A stretch of DNA of 7,547 bases from Lachnospiraceae bacterium (GTDB taxonomy: Bacteria; Bacillota_A; Clostridia; Lachnospirales; Lachnospiraceae): contig VSOD01000206.1 in NCBI GenBank assembly GCA_009774655.1, positions 1 through 7,547 on the forward strand. The letters run 5' to 3'. Both the position numbers and the translations under genes were made by a program. The number at the start of each line of letters is the position of its first letter. Positions within the stretch are counted from its first letter, which is position 1. A model generated the notes under the pieces. That model was not told the DNA's origin. It made no database searches and worked only from the letters and a program-made list of their open reading frames with translations. Of this stretch, positions 1-6,906 are shown piece after piece.

Positions 1-109
1 AAATATATAGTGAATGGCATGACGGGGATTTCATGTAACGGGAGAACAAAGCTATCCTGTTACGATTTGGCAGCAGACAGGTCAGCGATGTCCTGGCGGG
101 GGTGCAGGT
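1..109 (+). other. leader region upstream of the metallophosphoesterase gene
   Basis: This is the short non-coding stretch before the first gene. It contains a modest inverted repeat (34-43 with 55-64) and ends in a G-rich ribosome binding site at 98-102. A TATAGT hexamer at 6-11 could be a -10 element, but any -35 would lie beyond the window edge, so no promoter is called. I see no RNA gene and no convincing small ORF here. Confidence 0.4.
34..64 (+). repeat. inverted repeat / possible leader hairpin
   Basis: GTAACGGGA at 35-43 pairs with TCCTGTTAC at 55-63 through nine pairs, one of them G·U. A further U·G pair joins 34 and 64. The loop is 11 bases. No T-run follows, so it is not an intrinsic terminator. 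It could be a leader RNA element or an operator, or it could be chance. It lies 45 bases before the first start codon. Confidence 0.3.
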
Positions 110-1096
110 ATGTGGAAAAGGGAAAAGAAGCCGGAGAAGGGGCCTGGCGGAGATTTTGTGGCAGGCCTGAAAGCAAAAGAGAAAGGGTTTGAGGTGTGGT
201 GCAGGAAGATGATCGTTGCTGCGTATAAAGGAATTCGAAGAGGGCATTGGAAAAAGGTTGTGAAACGGGCATTGCTGGTGCTTGTCATTGTGGTGGGGAT
301 ATTGATGTCGGGACGGTATCTGTTCTCGGATGAGCTGGAGGTGACCTTCCATCATCTGTATTCTCCAAAGATACTGGGGACGGATAATACCAGGCTGGTG
401 GTGTTGTCGGATCTGCATAACAGAGAGTTCGGGCCGGACAACAGGGAGCTGATCCAGCAGATTGCTTCACTGGAACCGGATCTGATCATTATGGCGGGAG
501 ACATGGTCAACGCCTATGAGGATGATCTGGACGTGATCCTGCACCTGTGCGACGAGCTGTTGAAGATCGCGCCTGTCTATTACGGGCCGGGCAATCATGA
601 GAATCATCTTTTCTATGAGAAGGACAGTCCGTTGGAAAGTCTGCTTGCAGAGAAGGGGGTACATGTGCTGGTGAACCGGGCGGAAGAGGTGACGATCCAC
701 AAGACGCCTTTTTTGATCGGCGGGCTGACCACCGCACCGGAGGGCTATGAGGAGTACGGTGCCGAGTTTATCGAGGAGTATGAGAAGAGCAGCGACTTTA
801 AACTGTTGATCGCTCACTATCCGGGCCTTTATTATGATGCGCTTTCGGATACGGAGATCGATCTTGGCATCTGCGGGCATTATCACGGCGGACTGGTGCG
901 GCTGCCGGTTTTGGAGGGGCTTTATCACGGGGACGTAGGATTCCTGCCAAAATACAGCGGCGGTATGTACAGCCTGCCAAACAGTACGATCTTCGTGTCC
1001 AGAGGGATGGAGGATCACAGCGGTTTCCCGCGGATCAACAACCGGCCTGAGCTGGCGGTCATTGATGTCAACGGCAGACAGGAAACGAACGGATGA
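110..1096 (+). CDS. membrane-anchored metallophosphoesterase (calcineurin-like, YkuE-like)
   Basis: This 328-residue protein has a basic N-terminal region, one membrane helix at about residues 54-72, and a calcineurin-like phosphoesterase domain from about residue 92 to the end. All expected two-metal ligands are visible: D101 and H103 in the DLH motif, D131 in the GD motif, N162 and H163 in GNHE, H236, and H257 and H259 in GHYHG. The domain is therefore probably active and probably outside the membrane, as in YkuE-type proteins. The substrate cannot be read from sequence; a phosphodiester or pyrophosphate in the envelope is plausible. The ATG at 110 has GGGGG at 98-102, seven bases upstream. 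Met34 (position 209) is an alternative start that keeps the membrane helix but has a poorer site. The gene is 55 bases upstream of the first co-polymerase gene with no terminator between, so it may be co-transcribed with the polysaccharide genes. Confidence 0.93.
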   Translation: MWKREKKPEKGPGGDFVAGLKAKEKGFEVWCRKMIVAAYKGIRRGHWKKVVKRALLVLVIVVGILMSGRYLFSDELEVTFHHLYSPKILGTDNTRLVVLSDLHNREFGPDNRELIQQIASLEPDLIIMAGDMVNAYEDDLDVILHLCDELLKIAPVYYGPGNHENHLFYEKDSPLESLLAEKGVHVLVNRAEEVTIHKTPFLIGGLTTAPEGYEEYGAEFIEEYEKSSDFKLLIAHYPGLYYDALSDTEIDLGICGHYHGGLVRLPVLEGLYHGDVGFLPKYSGGMYSLPNSTIFVSRGMEDHSGFPRINNRPELAVIDVNGRQETNG

Positions 1097-1151
1097 GCTG
1101 TTGCGGCGGAAGGTTACGGTTTTTTGATCACGGTAAAGGAGTGAATGCGAT

Positions 1152-2657
1152 ATGATTCTTGTGAGTTTGATAGTACCGGCACTGATGCTTTGTCTGGTAT
1201 TTTTGTACCTGGTTTTGTTCCGGCAGTTCTATATGATCAAATCGAAGCTGCCTGTCTTCGGATTCCGGGGCGCCATGGGCGGGCTGAACGGGAAGCACAG
1301 GAAGCTGGCGGTGTGGGGGATCCTGATCTTTGTGCTTGGCTTTGCGGGACAGATGGCGACACAGCTGTATGCGCCGAGTATGCTGATGGTGTTCAACTAT
1401 GAGGAGGCGGCCAGAGGCCAGAATCCGAATTCCACCCGGTTCAATGAGTCCGTCATCCTCTCGGACCGGATCCTGGAGAAAGTGGTCAGGCGGGGCGGCC
1501 TTGCGCTCAGTGCAGACCAGTTGGCAGATTTTTTGACGATCTCTACACCGTTAGATGCGGAGAAGCTGGATGTCACCCAGGAATCGGCTTTGAAAATTTC
1601 AACGGAATACTGGATCCACTGTTCGGAGAAGGTGTCTTTGTACGGAACCACGCCGAAGGCGGTGCTGAATTTCCTGGCGGATGTGTACTGGGAGGATTTC
1701 ACGAACAATTATGCGGAGAACGACAAGGTGCTGGATCTGTCTTTCGACGGGCTGGAGGGCATGGAATATCTGGACGTGAAAGACTACCTGCAGATGCAGG
1801 CCTATAAATTGAAAAACTATCTGCCCGGCTACAGCAGTGAGAGCAGCAGCTTCCGGGTGGAGGGAAGCGAGGAGACCTTCCCGTCTCTCAGTCAGAAGAT
1901 CGACAATTTCATCGAGATCGAGCTGGAGCGCTACGAAGCGTTCATTTTGGAAAAAGGGCTTTCCAGACACCGGAACACGTACCAGTCCCGGATGCAGTAT
2001 GCGAACCGGCTTTTGGATACGGATCAGAAAAAGGATATGGCGGCCCATGATGTGCGCATAGAAGCGATCGACATGTACAATGCCTTTATGACCCGTTTCG
2101 TGCTGATCCCTACTTACGATACGGATCAGGAATTCTATATGTCCAGAACGAAGGTGGGCGTGGATTATTTTGCGGATGAGGCCAAGGAACTTCTGGAATC
2201 GGCCACAAAGCTGTTAGAAGAGATCGAGCACAACAGCTATGCTTCGGGTCAGGTAGTCAGGTCGAGGGCCGGCGACGACGTCTATGCCCAGGCGGACGAA
2301 AAGATCGGGGAACTGAACGCGGAACTGCAAAATCTGTCGGCGCAGTGCAGACAGCTGTGCGACGCATATGTGAGAGAGAAACGGGACGGTTATATTCAAG
2401 TCTCTTTTGCCACGCCTTCGGTGCCCGGCAATATCATCAAAGCCTTTTTGATCACCATCCTTTATCTGGCGGTATGGATCGGACTGATCGTACTGCAGCC
2501 TTATTATGCGGAGTGTACAGAGGCGCAGGCTGCCGGGCGAAAAGCGCAGAAGCTGGCCAGAAAGGAGTACCGGAAGAATAAAAAGGAATTCCGGAAACGG
2601 GAGAAGGCCGAGAAGAGAGGAGCGAAAAAGAACGGAGAGGAGGGAACCGGGCTATGA
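1152..2657 (+). CDS. Wzz/PCP-like chain-length determinant membrane protein with polybasic C-terminal tail
   Basis: This 501-residue protein has a hydrophobic helix at residues 3-23, a second at about 52-70, a large predicted extracellular region (about 73-428) with helical, coiled-coil-like stretches near its C-terminal half, and a last helix at about 429-448. Just before that helix lies a proline-containing segment, ATPSVPGN (420-427), similar to the Pro-rich motif next to the second helix of Wzz-family co-polymerases. The extra N-terminal helix is unusual for that family. The cytoplasmic tail (454-501) has 17 Lys/Arg in 48 residues. AAAGGAG at 1135-1141 lies ten bases before the ATG; an ATG at 1145 is in another frame and too close to the site. 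The stop overlaps the next start (ATGA, 2654-2657), so the two genes are probably translationally coupled. The assignment rests on topology and neighbours rather than strong family motifs. It could instead be an uncharacterised assembly scaffold. Confidence 0.65.
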   Translation: MILVSLIVPALMLCLVFLYLVLFRQFYMIKSKLPVFGFRGAMGGLNGKHRKLAVWGILIFVLGFAGQMATQLYAPSMLMVFNYEEAARGQNPNSTRFNESVILSDRILEKVVRRGGLALSADQLADFLTISTPLDAEKLDVTQESALKISTEYWIHCSEKVSLYGTTPKAVLNFLADVYWEDFTNNYAENDKVLDLSFDGLEGMEYLDVKDYLQMQAYKLKNYLPGYSSESSSFRVEGSEETFPSLSQKIDNFIEIELERYEAFILEKGLSRHRNTYQSRMQYANRLLDTDQKKDMAAHDVRIEAIDMYNAFMTRFVLIPTYDTDQEFYMSRTKVGVDYFADEAKELLESATKLLEEIEHNSYASGQVVRSRAGDDVYAQADEKIGELNAELQNLSAQCRQLCDAYVREKRDGYIQVSFATPSVPGNIIKAFLITILYLAVWIGLIVLQPYYAECTEAQAAGRKAQKLARKEYRKNKKEFRKREKAEKRGAKKNGEEGTGL

Positions 2658-4549
2658 AAGAACTGGATGTTTTCCGTTATCTGAAAAAATACCGCACGGC
2701 GATCATCAGTGTGTCGATTCTGGCGGGCGTGGCCTTTTTCATGATCGCGCAGCTTTACATACAGCAGTATACGGCGGTCACGGTGATCGAGTATACCGGA
2801 TCCCGCGCCGAGGAAGGGCTTTCTCCGGACGGAAGCGTTATCGACACCTCGGAGATCTATGCCACCAATCTGGTGAGTCAGGCCATGAAGGAACTGGGCA
2901 TCGAGTATACGGAGGCCACCACGGACGATATCCGCATGAACATTCAGGTGGAACCCGTGATCACGGAGGAAGATCTTCTGGTGCAGCAGGCTAAGCTGGA
3001 CAATGGCGAGGAGGACTATGAGATATGGCCGACCCGCTTCGTGGTCTCTTTTAACTGTGGTGTGGGGAGCGGTAAGGAGTATCCGCGCATGGTCTTAAAC
3101 CAGATCCTGCAGGAGTATGCGGAATATTATGGAAAAAATCATGTGAACACGTCTCTGGCGGCCAATCCGGTCAGCGACATTACGTCCAAGGGCTATGATT
3201 ATCTGGAAATGGCGGAGGTCATGGACGAGACGCTGGACAATATCATAGAGCATCTGACCGATAAGAATGACTGGGATGCCGATTTCCGTGCCAGCAGGAC
3301 GGGGTGCAGTTTCCAGGACTTATTGGATGAGTTCGAATTCATCAGGGATGTGGAGGTGCAGGAACTGCTTTCCGAGATTCTGGAAGGGCGGATCACCAAA
3401 GACCGTGACGTGCTTTTGAACAAATACCGGAACCGCAACAACAATCTGGAAATCTCCAACAATGCCGCTTCTTTTGAGATCGAGAAGATACGCGGGATCA
3501 TCACTTCCTATGAAAATGCCATGGGAGAGTTCTCTGCCGGCACGGAGACGGTCTCCGGGGATGGAACAGAGGGTGAAAACAAAAGCAGTCTCCTGCAGAA
3601 CAATGTACTGCCGGACGTCTATGACGACTGGAACCGGGATGAGGACGGCAACTGGGATCCCGTGGACCGGACGGCAGAGTATGATCTGCTTCTGATGAAA
3701 TACATAGAAGACCGCACGCTCTACGAGCACAATCTGATCGACAGAGATTATAACAACTATGTGATCGCTGTATTTACCGGCGCGCCTGCGGTCTCTTCGG
3801 AGCAGGCACAGCAGGAGATTCAGGAGAAGATCGGGCGGCTGGCGGATAAGATCAATGACCTGCAGTCGGTCTACTATGAGACGAACGACGAGTACAATGA
3901 ATATCTGGGCGCACATAATATCGTGATGCTTTCCAGTGTGCGGGTGACGGAACGGTTTCCGATCTTTATCTTCGCGGTGCTGATCGTGGTGATATTCGGG
4001 GTGCTGGGATGCGCCGGAGCGGCACTTTTCGGCCGGATCGAGGATTTCATCGAGTACTATGCTTTTACGAGCAAGGTAGACGGCCTGCCCAACCGGGCGA
4101 AGTGCGATCAGTTTATCACGGTGCGGGAGTGCCGGCCGATTCCGGAGAGCTTTGCCTGTATTGTGTTTAAACTTGCCAATTTGCAGACGGAGAATGCCCG
4201 TCTGGGTAGGGAGGCCGGCGACCGGATGATCAAAGACTTCGTGAACATACTGACTTCTGTGTTTGCGCCTTCCGACAAGATGTTTGTAGGCAATAACGGA
4301 GCCGGCCAGTATCTGATCTTCGCGGAGAATCTGGAGAAAGAGCAGGTAAATGCGGCCCTGTTCCAGATCGGCGTAGTCTTTGCACAGAAGAGCGAGGAGT
4401 GCGGTTATAAGATCGAGCTGCAAAACGGCTTTGCCTGTGCGGGTGAGGAGAAATGCTACTATATCCGTGAGCTTCTCTCCATCGCCATGAAGCGGGTGAG
4501 CGCCGTGCGCAAAGAAGAGCAGGAAGCGGCCAGGACTGTGGAAGTCTGA
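2654..4549 (+). CDS. Wzz/PCP-like protein fused to a degenerate C-terminal GGDEF domain
   Basis: This 631-residue protein has a short cytoplasmic N-terminus, helix 1 at about 15-35, an acidic extracellular domain (about 36-435), helix 2 at about 436-459, and a cytoplasmic GGDEF-fold domain (about 470-620). The two-helix layout with a large external domain matches Wzz-type polysaccharide co-polymerases. The C-terminal part keeps GGDEF landmarks: DGLPNR (476-481), FKLANLQTEN (505-514), EAGD (520-523), and a hydrophobic strand after the signature site. The signature itself is GAGQY (549-553). The usual first metal-binding Asp appears to be Lys506, and no RxxD inhibitory site precedes the signature. 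It is therefore unlikely to make cyclic-di-GMP and more likely binds a ligand or partner. Residues 327-338 resemble an EF-hand/dockerin calcium loop. GAGGAGGG at 2637-2644 lies nine bases before the ATG, which overlaps the previous stop. The domain assignments are from pattern recognition of family consensus. Confidence 0.8.
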   Translation: MKELDVFRYLKKYRTAIISVSILAGVAFFMIAQLYIQQYTAVTVIEYTGSRAEEGLSPDGSVIDTSEIYATNLVSQAMKELGIEYTEATTDDIRMNIQVEPVITEEDLLVQQAKLDNGEEDYEIWPTRFVVSFNCGVGSGKEYPRMVLNQILQEYAEYYGKNHVNTSLAANPVSDITSKGYDYLEMAEVMDETLDNIIEHLTDKNDWDADFRASRTGCSFQDLLDEFEFIRDVEVQELLSEILEGRITKDRDVLLNKYRNRNNNLEISNNAASFEIEKIRGIITSYENAMGEFSAGTETVSGDGTEGENKSSLLQNNVLPDVYDDWNRDEDGNWDPVDRTAEYDLLLMKYIEDRTLYEHNLIDRDYNNYVIAVFTGAPAVSSEQAQQEIQEKIGRLADKINDLQSVYYETNDEYNEYLGAHNIVMLSSVRVTERFPIFIFAVLIVVIFGVLGCAGAALFGRIEDFIEYYAFTSKVDGLPNRAKCDQFITVRECRPIPESFACIVFKLANLQTENARLGREAGDRMIKDFVNILTSVFAPSDKMFVGNNGAGQYLIFAENLEKEQVNAALFQIGVVFAQKSEECGYKIELQNGFACAGEEKCYYIRELLSIAMKRVSAVRKEEQEAARTVEV

Positions 4550-4552
4550 TGC

Positions 4553-4595
4553 GGAATCCGGCCTGTGGCAAAAAGGATGTCATGGGCCGGATTCC
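4553..4595 (+). other. strong intergenic RNA hairpin between the GGDEF-fusion gene and the polymerase gene
   Basis: Bases 4553-4570 pair with 4578-4595 through 18 uninterrupted pairs, leaving the seven-base loop AAAAGGA. The outer 11 pairs are perfect Watson-Crick. Three inner pairs are G·U (4564/4584, 4565/4583, 4568/4580) and would be mismatched A/C in the opposite transcript, so the fold favours the + strand RNA. It begins four bases after the upstream stop codon. No T-run follows, so it is not a canonical intrinsic terminator. It may be an mRNA processing or stability element, an attenuator, or a site for an antitermination factor. A weaker hairpin (4612-4618 with 4635-4641) lies downstream. 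Confidence 0.7.
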
Positions 4596-4651
4596 TGACG
4601 GAAAGCGCTGGTCTGTCTGTTGTCCAGGAAAGAGAGACAGGGTTGTAAAAC

Positions 4652-4658
4652 GGGGAGG
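4652..4658 (+). promoter_or_regulatory. ribosome binding site supporting a TTG start
   Basis: GGGGAGG lies eight bases before the TTG at 4667, which is why the TTG is preferred. The next in-frame ATG (4685) would be 26 bases away from this site. The ATG at 4660 is too close and in a different frame. Confidence 0.6.
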
Positions 4659-4666
4659 AATGAGGT

Positions 4667-5932
4667 TTGGTTGCGATCATTTATATGATACTGGCAACTG
4701 CGATGTTCTTTTTGCAGGATACATATTTTCTGATAGGCGGCGTGCAGTTCAGCTTTAAGAATCCCTGTGTGATGGGGATTCTGTTTCTGGCACTGGTCAA
4801 CTTTATCGTGACGGTGCGGCCGGGACGCACGATCATTCTCGTGCGCCACACGCTGGTGCAGATCCTGCCCTGTGCGATCCCCTTTTTCTTTTCAGCCCTG
4901 ATCTGGGTCATGTCCGTTGCGGACAGCATTATGATCGCCAACGGCACGGGTATGATCATACCGCAGATCTCGTCGGTGCTGGTGGCGACGGCTACGCTGT
5001 ACCTGTTCGGCAGCCGCGGGCTCTGGTACTGTCTGGGCTCCATGTGTCTGGCTAATTTTTGCAGAGTGCTGGTGGTGGTCTGGGAAGGCGGTGTGGGCGC
5101 TTTTATGGCGGAGTTTTACACGCTGATCGTGACTTTCAGTGTGGAGACCGGGCCCTTGATGGAGGCGCTGGAGATCAACGATCTGACATTTGCTTTCGGG
5201 CCTTTTCTGATCTATCTGCTCCTGAAGCGGAAGGAGGTTTCCCACTGGCCGCTCTGGATGCTGGCATCGTCTCTGCTGTTTGTGATCGGGTTAAAAAGGA
5301 CTGCCATTCTGGCTGTGCTCCTTAGTGTTCTTGTGGTGTGGATCGTACAGCTTTTGCCGGAGAAGGCCGCCAGACAGACGGCGTTTGTCATCGGTCTGGG
5401 TATGCTGTTTGTCAGTTTTATGTATATTGTGGGAATCCGGTATGGTCTTTTTCAATATCTGGAAGCCCACTTCGGGATTGATACCAAGGGGCGGGTGGCG
5501 ATGTTCATGAATCTGGAGCCCTACTACGATATCAGCATAACTTATATGGGGAAAGGCACCGGTTTTGAGCGGTATGTGGACTGGGCCTCGGGCGAACGCT
5601 TTAAGATACCGCAGCGCACCCTCATGCCGATCCATAATGATTTCCTGCGGATGTATCTGAATATCGGTTTCGTCGGTTACTGGATCTGGATCTGGAGCTG
5701 GCTGATGGTACGGCTGCGGTACTGGTTTAGACAGGGCGGTAAGAGTGCGGGATGTGTGTTTCTCGGAGTCAGTATCTACTGCTTTACCCTGTTTGCCACG
5801 GACAACACGATTTACTATCCGTACACCATGATCGCCTGTGCCCTTGTGCCTATGTCCTGTAATCTGGACACACTGGCGCAGAGAGAGCTGGAGAGACACC
5901 GGGCCAGATATGAGGGGAGTGACCGAAAGTGA
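4667..5932 (+). CDS. Wzy-like polysaccharide polymerase / O-antigen-ligase-family membrane protein
   Basis: This 421-residue, very hydrophobic protein has about eleven membrane helices and one large hydrophilic loop (about residues 258-333) between late helices. That is the layout of Wzy polymerases and O-antigen ligases. Visible family-like features are GLKRT (208-212) at a helix boundary, GKGTGF (295-300) in the loop, and HNDFLR (323-328) just before the next helix; polymerases and ligases of this type carry a conserved His-containing site there. A Trp-rich WIWIWSW stretch follows. It would join lipid-linked repeat units on the outer face of the membrane. The start is TTG with GGGGAGG upstream; ATG 4685 (residue 7) is the alternative. 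The 117-base gap before it holds a strong hairpin, so its expression may differ from the upstream genes. Its stop overlaps the next start (GTGA, 5929-5932). Such proteins have very low sequence identity, so polymerase versus ligase cannot be settled here. Confidence 0.8.
   Translation: MVAIIYMILATAMFFLQDTYFLIGGVQFSFKNPCVMGILFLALVNFIVTVRPGRTIILVRHTLVQILPCAIPFFFSALIWVMSVADSIMIANGTGMIIPQISSVLVATATLYLFGSRGLWYCLGSMCLANFCRVLVVVWEGGVGAFMAEFYTLIVTFSVETGPLMEALEINDLTFAFGPFLIYLLLKRKEVSHWPLWMLASSLLFVIGLKRTAILAVLLSVLVVWIVQLLPEKAARQTAFVIGLGMLFVSFMYIVGIRYGLFQYLEAHFGIDTKGRVAMFMNLEPYYDISITYMGKGTGFERYVDWASGERFKIPQRTLMPIHNDFLRMYLNIGFVGYWIWIWSWLMVRLRYWFRQGGKSAGCVFLGVSIYCFTLFATDNTIYYPYTMIACALVPMSCNLDTLAQRELERHRARYEGSDRK
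5912..5919 (+). promoter_or_regulatory. ribosome binding site for the GTG start of pssD
   Basis: GAGGGGAG lies nine bases before the GTG at 5929, inside the end of the upstream gene. It supports the GTG start and the four-base GTGA overlap. Confidence 0.6.
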
Positions 5933-6399
5933 AAAATAAGGCTAAGAAAATCTGTTTTGCGTCGTCCTCCGGCGGTCATCTGGAGGAGCTTCTGATGCTG
6001 CGTCCGTTGATGGAACGCTACGACAGTTTTATTGTCACGGAGAAGACCGCTTATGAGATCGCGGTGCCGGGGATCAGATGCTATTATCTGCAGCAGGTCA
6101 ACCGCAGGGAGAGAGCCTGTATGCGGCGGCTGATCGTCAATGCGTTCCGCTCTCTTAAAATATTCGTGATCGAGCGGCCGGATGTGGTGATCAGCACCGG
6201 TGTTCTGGCGACGATTCCCTTGTGTCTGCTGTGCAGGATATTCGGGAAGAAACTGGTGTATATCGAATCCTTTGCCAATGTCAGGACGCCCAGCCAGACG
6301 GGCAGGCTGATGTACCGGTTTGCGCACCGCTTCTATGTCCAGTGGCCGGAGATGCAGGAATATTATCCAAAGGCTATATACCGGGGCGGCGTTTACTAA
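5929..6399 (+). CDS. pssD: PssD/Cps14F family glycosyltransferase subunit (Alg14-like)
   Basis: This 156-residue protein is the length typical of the Alg14-like half of a split GT28-type glycosyltransferase. The glycine-rich motif SSSGGHLEE is at residues 12-20. VISTGVLATIP and a SQTGRLMYRFAHRFYVQWPE-type segment follow in the order seen in PssD/Cps14F proteins. In this family the subunit corresponds to the N-terminal, membrane-docking half of a MurG-like enzyme and recruits or activates the catalytic partner, encoded here by the next gene. In pneumococcal type 14 the pair adds galactose to lipid-linked glucose; the sugar used here cannot be read from sequence. It starts at GTG overlapping the previous stop, so it is probably translationally coupled to the polymerase gene. 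The next gene follows after 27 bases. Confidence 0.93.
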   Translation: MKNKAKKICFASSSGGHLEELLMLRPLMERYDSFIVTEKTAYEIAVPGIRCYYLQQVNRRERACMRRLIVNAFRSLKIFVIERPDVVISTGVLATIPLCLLCRIFGKKLVYIESFANVRTPSQTGRLMYRFAHRFYVQWPEMQEYYPKAIYRGGVY

Positions 6400-6409
6400 A
6401 AGGAAAAGA

Positions 6410-6419
6410 AAGGCAGGGG
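6410..6419 (+). promoter_or_regulatory. ribosome binding site region deciding the pssE start
   Basis: Two overlapping purine runs occur: AAGG (6410-6413), seven bases before GTG 6421, and AGGGG (6415-6419), seven bases before ATG 6427. Both spacings are workable. ATG 6427 is preferred because it gives the family-typical beginning MIFVTVG. Confidence 0.5.
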
Positions 6420-6426
6420 TGTGAAG

Positions 6427-6906
6427 ATGATATTTGTGACGGTGGGATCGCAGAAGTTCTCTTTTGACCGTCTGCTTACAAAGGTGGACCAGATGGCAGG
6501 AGAGCATATGCTTACCGAAGAGGTCTATATGCAGACCGGCAACAGTACCTTTGAACCGAAGAACTGCCACTATCAGCAGTTCTACGATCGGGATAAATTT
6601 GCGGAGATGGTGGAGAAATGCAGCATCCTGATCACGCACGGCGGCGTGGGGATCGTGGTGGATGCGGTGAAGCGGGGCAAGAAGGTGATCGTGGTGCCGC
6701 GCAGGGCAGAGCTTGGGGAGCATGTGGACGGACACCAGCAGCAGCTGATGGAGCAGTTTCACGCGCGGAACCTGATCAGCGCCTGCATGAATGTGGACGA
6801 TCTGCCCTATCTGCTGCGGATGGCAAATACACGAAAATTCGGCGGTTATCAGTCCAATACGGAGCAGTTTGTGGCCTCTGTGGATGAATTTCTGCAGTCG
6901 CTGTAA
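6427..6906 (+). CDS. pssE: PssE/Cps14G family glycosyltransferase catalytic subunit (Alg13-like)
   Basis: From ATG 6427 this protein has 159 residues (161 if it starts at GTG 6421), the usual length of the Alg13-like donor-binding half of a split MurG-type transferase. The N-terminus MIFVTVGS matches the family opening. ITHGGVG (69-75) is the nucleotide-sugar-binding loop, followed by GKKVIVVPR, and HVDGHQQQ (99-106) matches the conserved HVDxHQ motif. These are the landmarks used to recognise PssE/Cps14G. It should bind the UDP-sugar and act with the PssD protein on the inner face of the membrane, extending a lipid-linked acceptor. The protein looks complete, with no missing motif. Donor and acceptor sugars are unknown. 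Confidence 0.93.
   Translation: MIFVTVGSQKFSFDRLLTKVDQMAGEHMLTEEVYMQTGNSTFEPKNCHYQQFYDRDKFAEMVEKCSILITHGGVGIVVDAVKRGKKVIVVPRRAELGEHVDGHQQQLMEQFHARNLISACMNVDDLPYLLRMANTRKFGGYQSNTEQFVASVDEFLQSL

Noticed and set aside
1145..1402. 85-codon ORF at the start of the first co-polymerase gene
   Set aside because: It is in another frame, its ATG is only three bases from the ribosome binding site, and the overlapping frame encodes the membrane protein with coherent helices and coupling to the next gene.
3320..4423. long antisense ORF (367 codons) inside the GGDEF-fusion gene
   Set aside because: It lies opposite a clearly coding + strand gene. Its translation is rich in His, Arg, Gln and Ile without domain motifs, as expected for a shadow frame in GC-rich DNA.
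4046..4528. active diguanylate cyclase
   Set aside because: The signature is GAGQY and the first metal-binding Asp is replaced by Lys506, so catalysis is very unlikely.
4553..4595. intrinsic terminator
   Set aside because: The stem is strong, but TGACGGAAAG follows instead of a T-run, so it was called an RNA hairpin rather than a terminator.
4620..4649. promoter-like TTGTCC and TGTAAA hexamers, 18 bases apart, before the polymerase gene
   Set aside because: Each hexamer matches consensus at only four of six positions. The implied transcription start would fall inside the ribosome binding site, leaving no usable leader.
4549..4758. 69-codon ORF starting at the TGATG junction after the GGDEF-fusion gene
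   Set aside because: It overlaps the first 92 bases of the polymerase gene, has a Cys/Arg-rich composition without recognisable features, and spans the hairpin. It is probably chance, though a leader-peptide role is not excluded.
5681..5703. short tandem TGGATC-like repeat
   Set aside because: It simply encodes the Trp-rich WIWIWSW part of a membrane helix in the polymerase gene.
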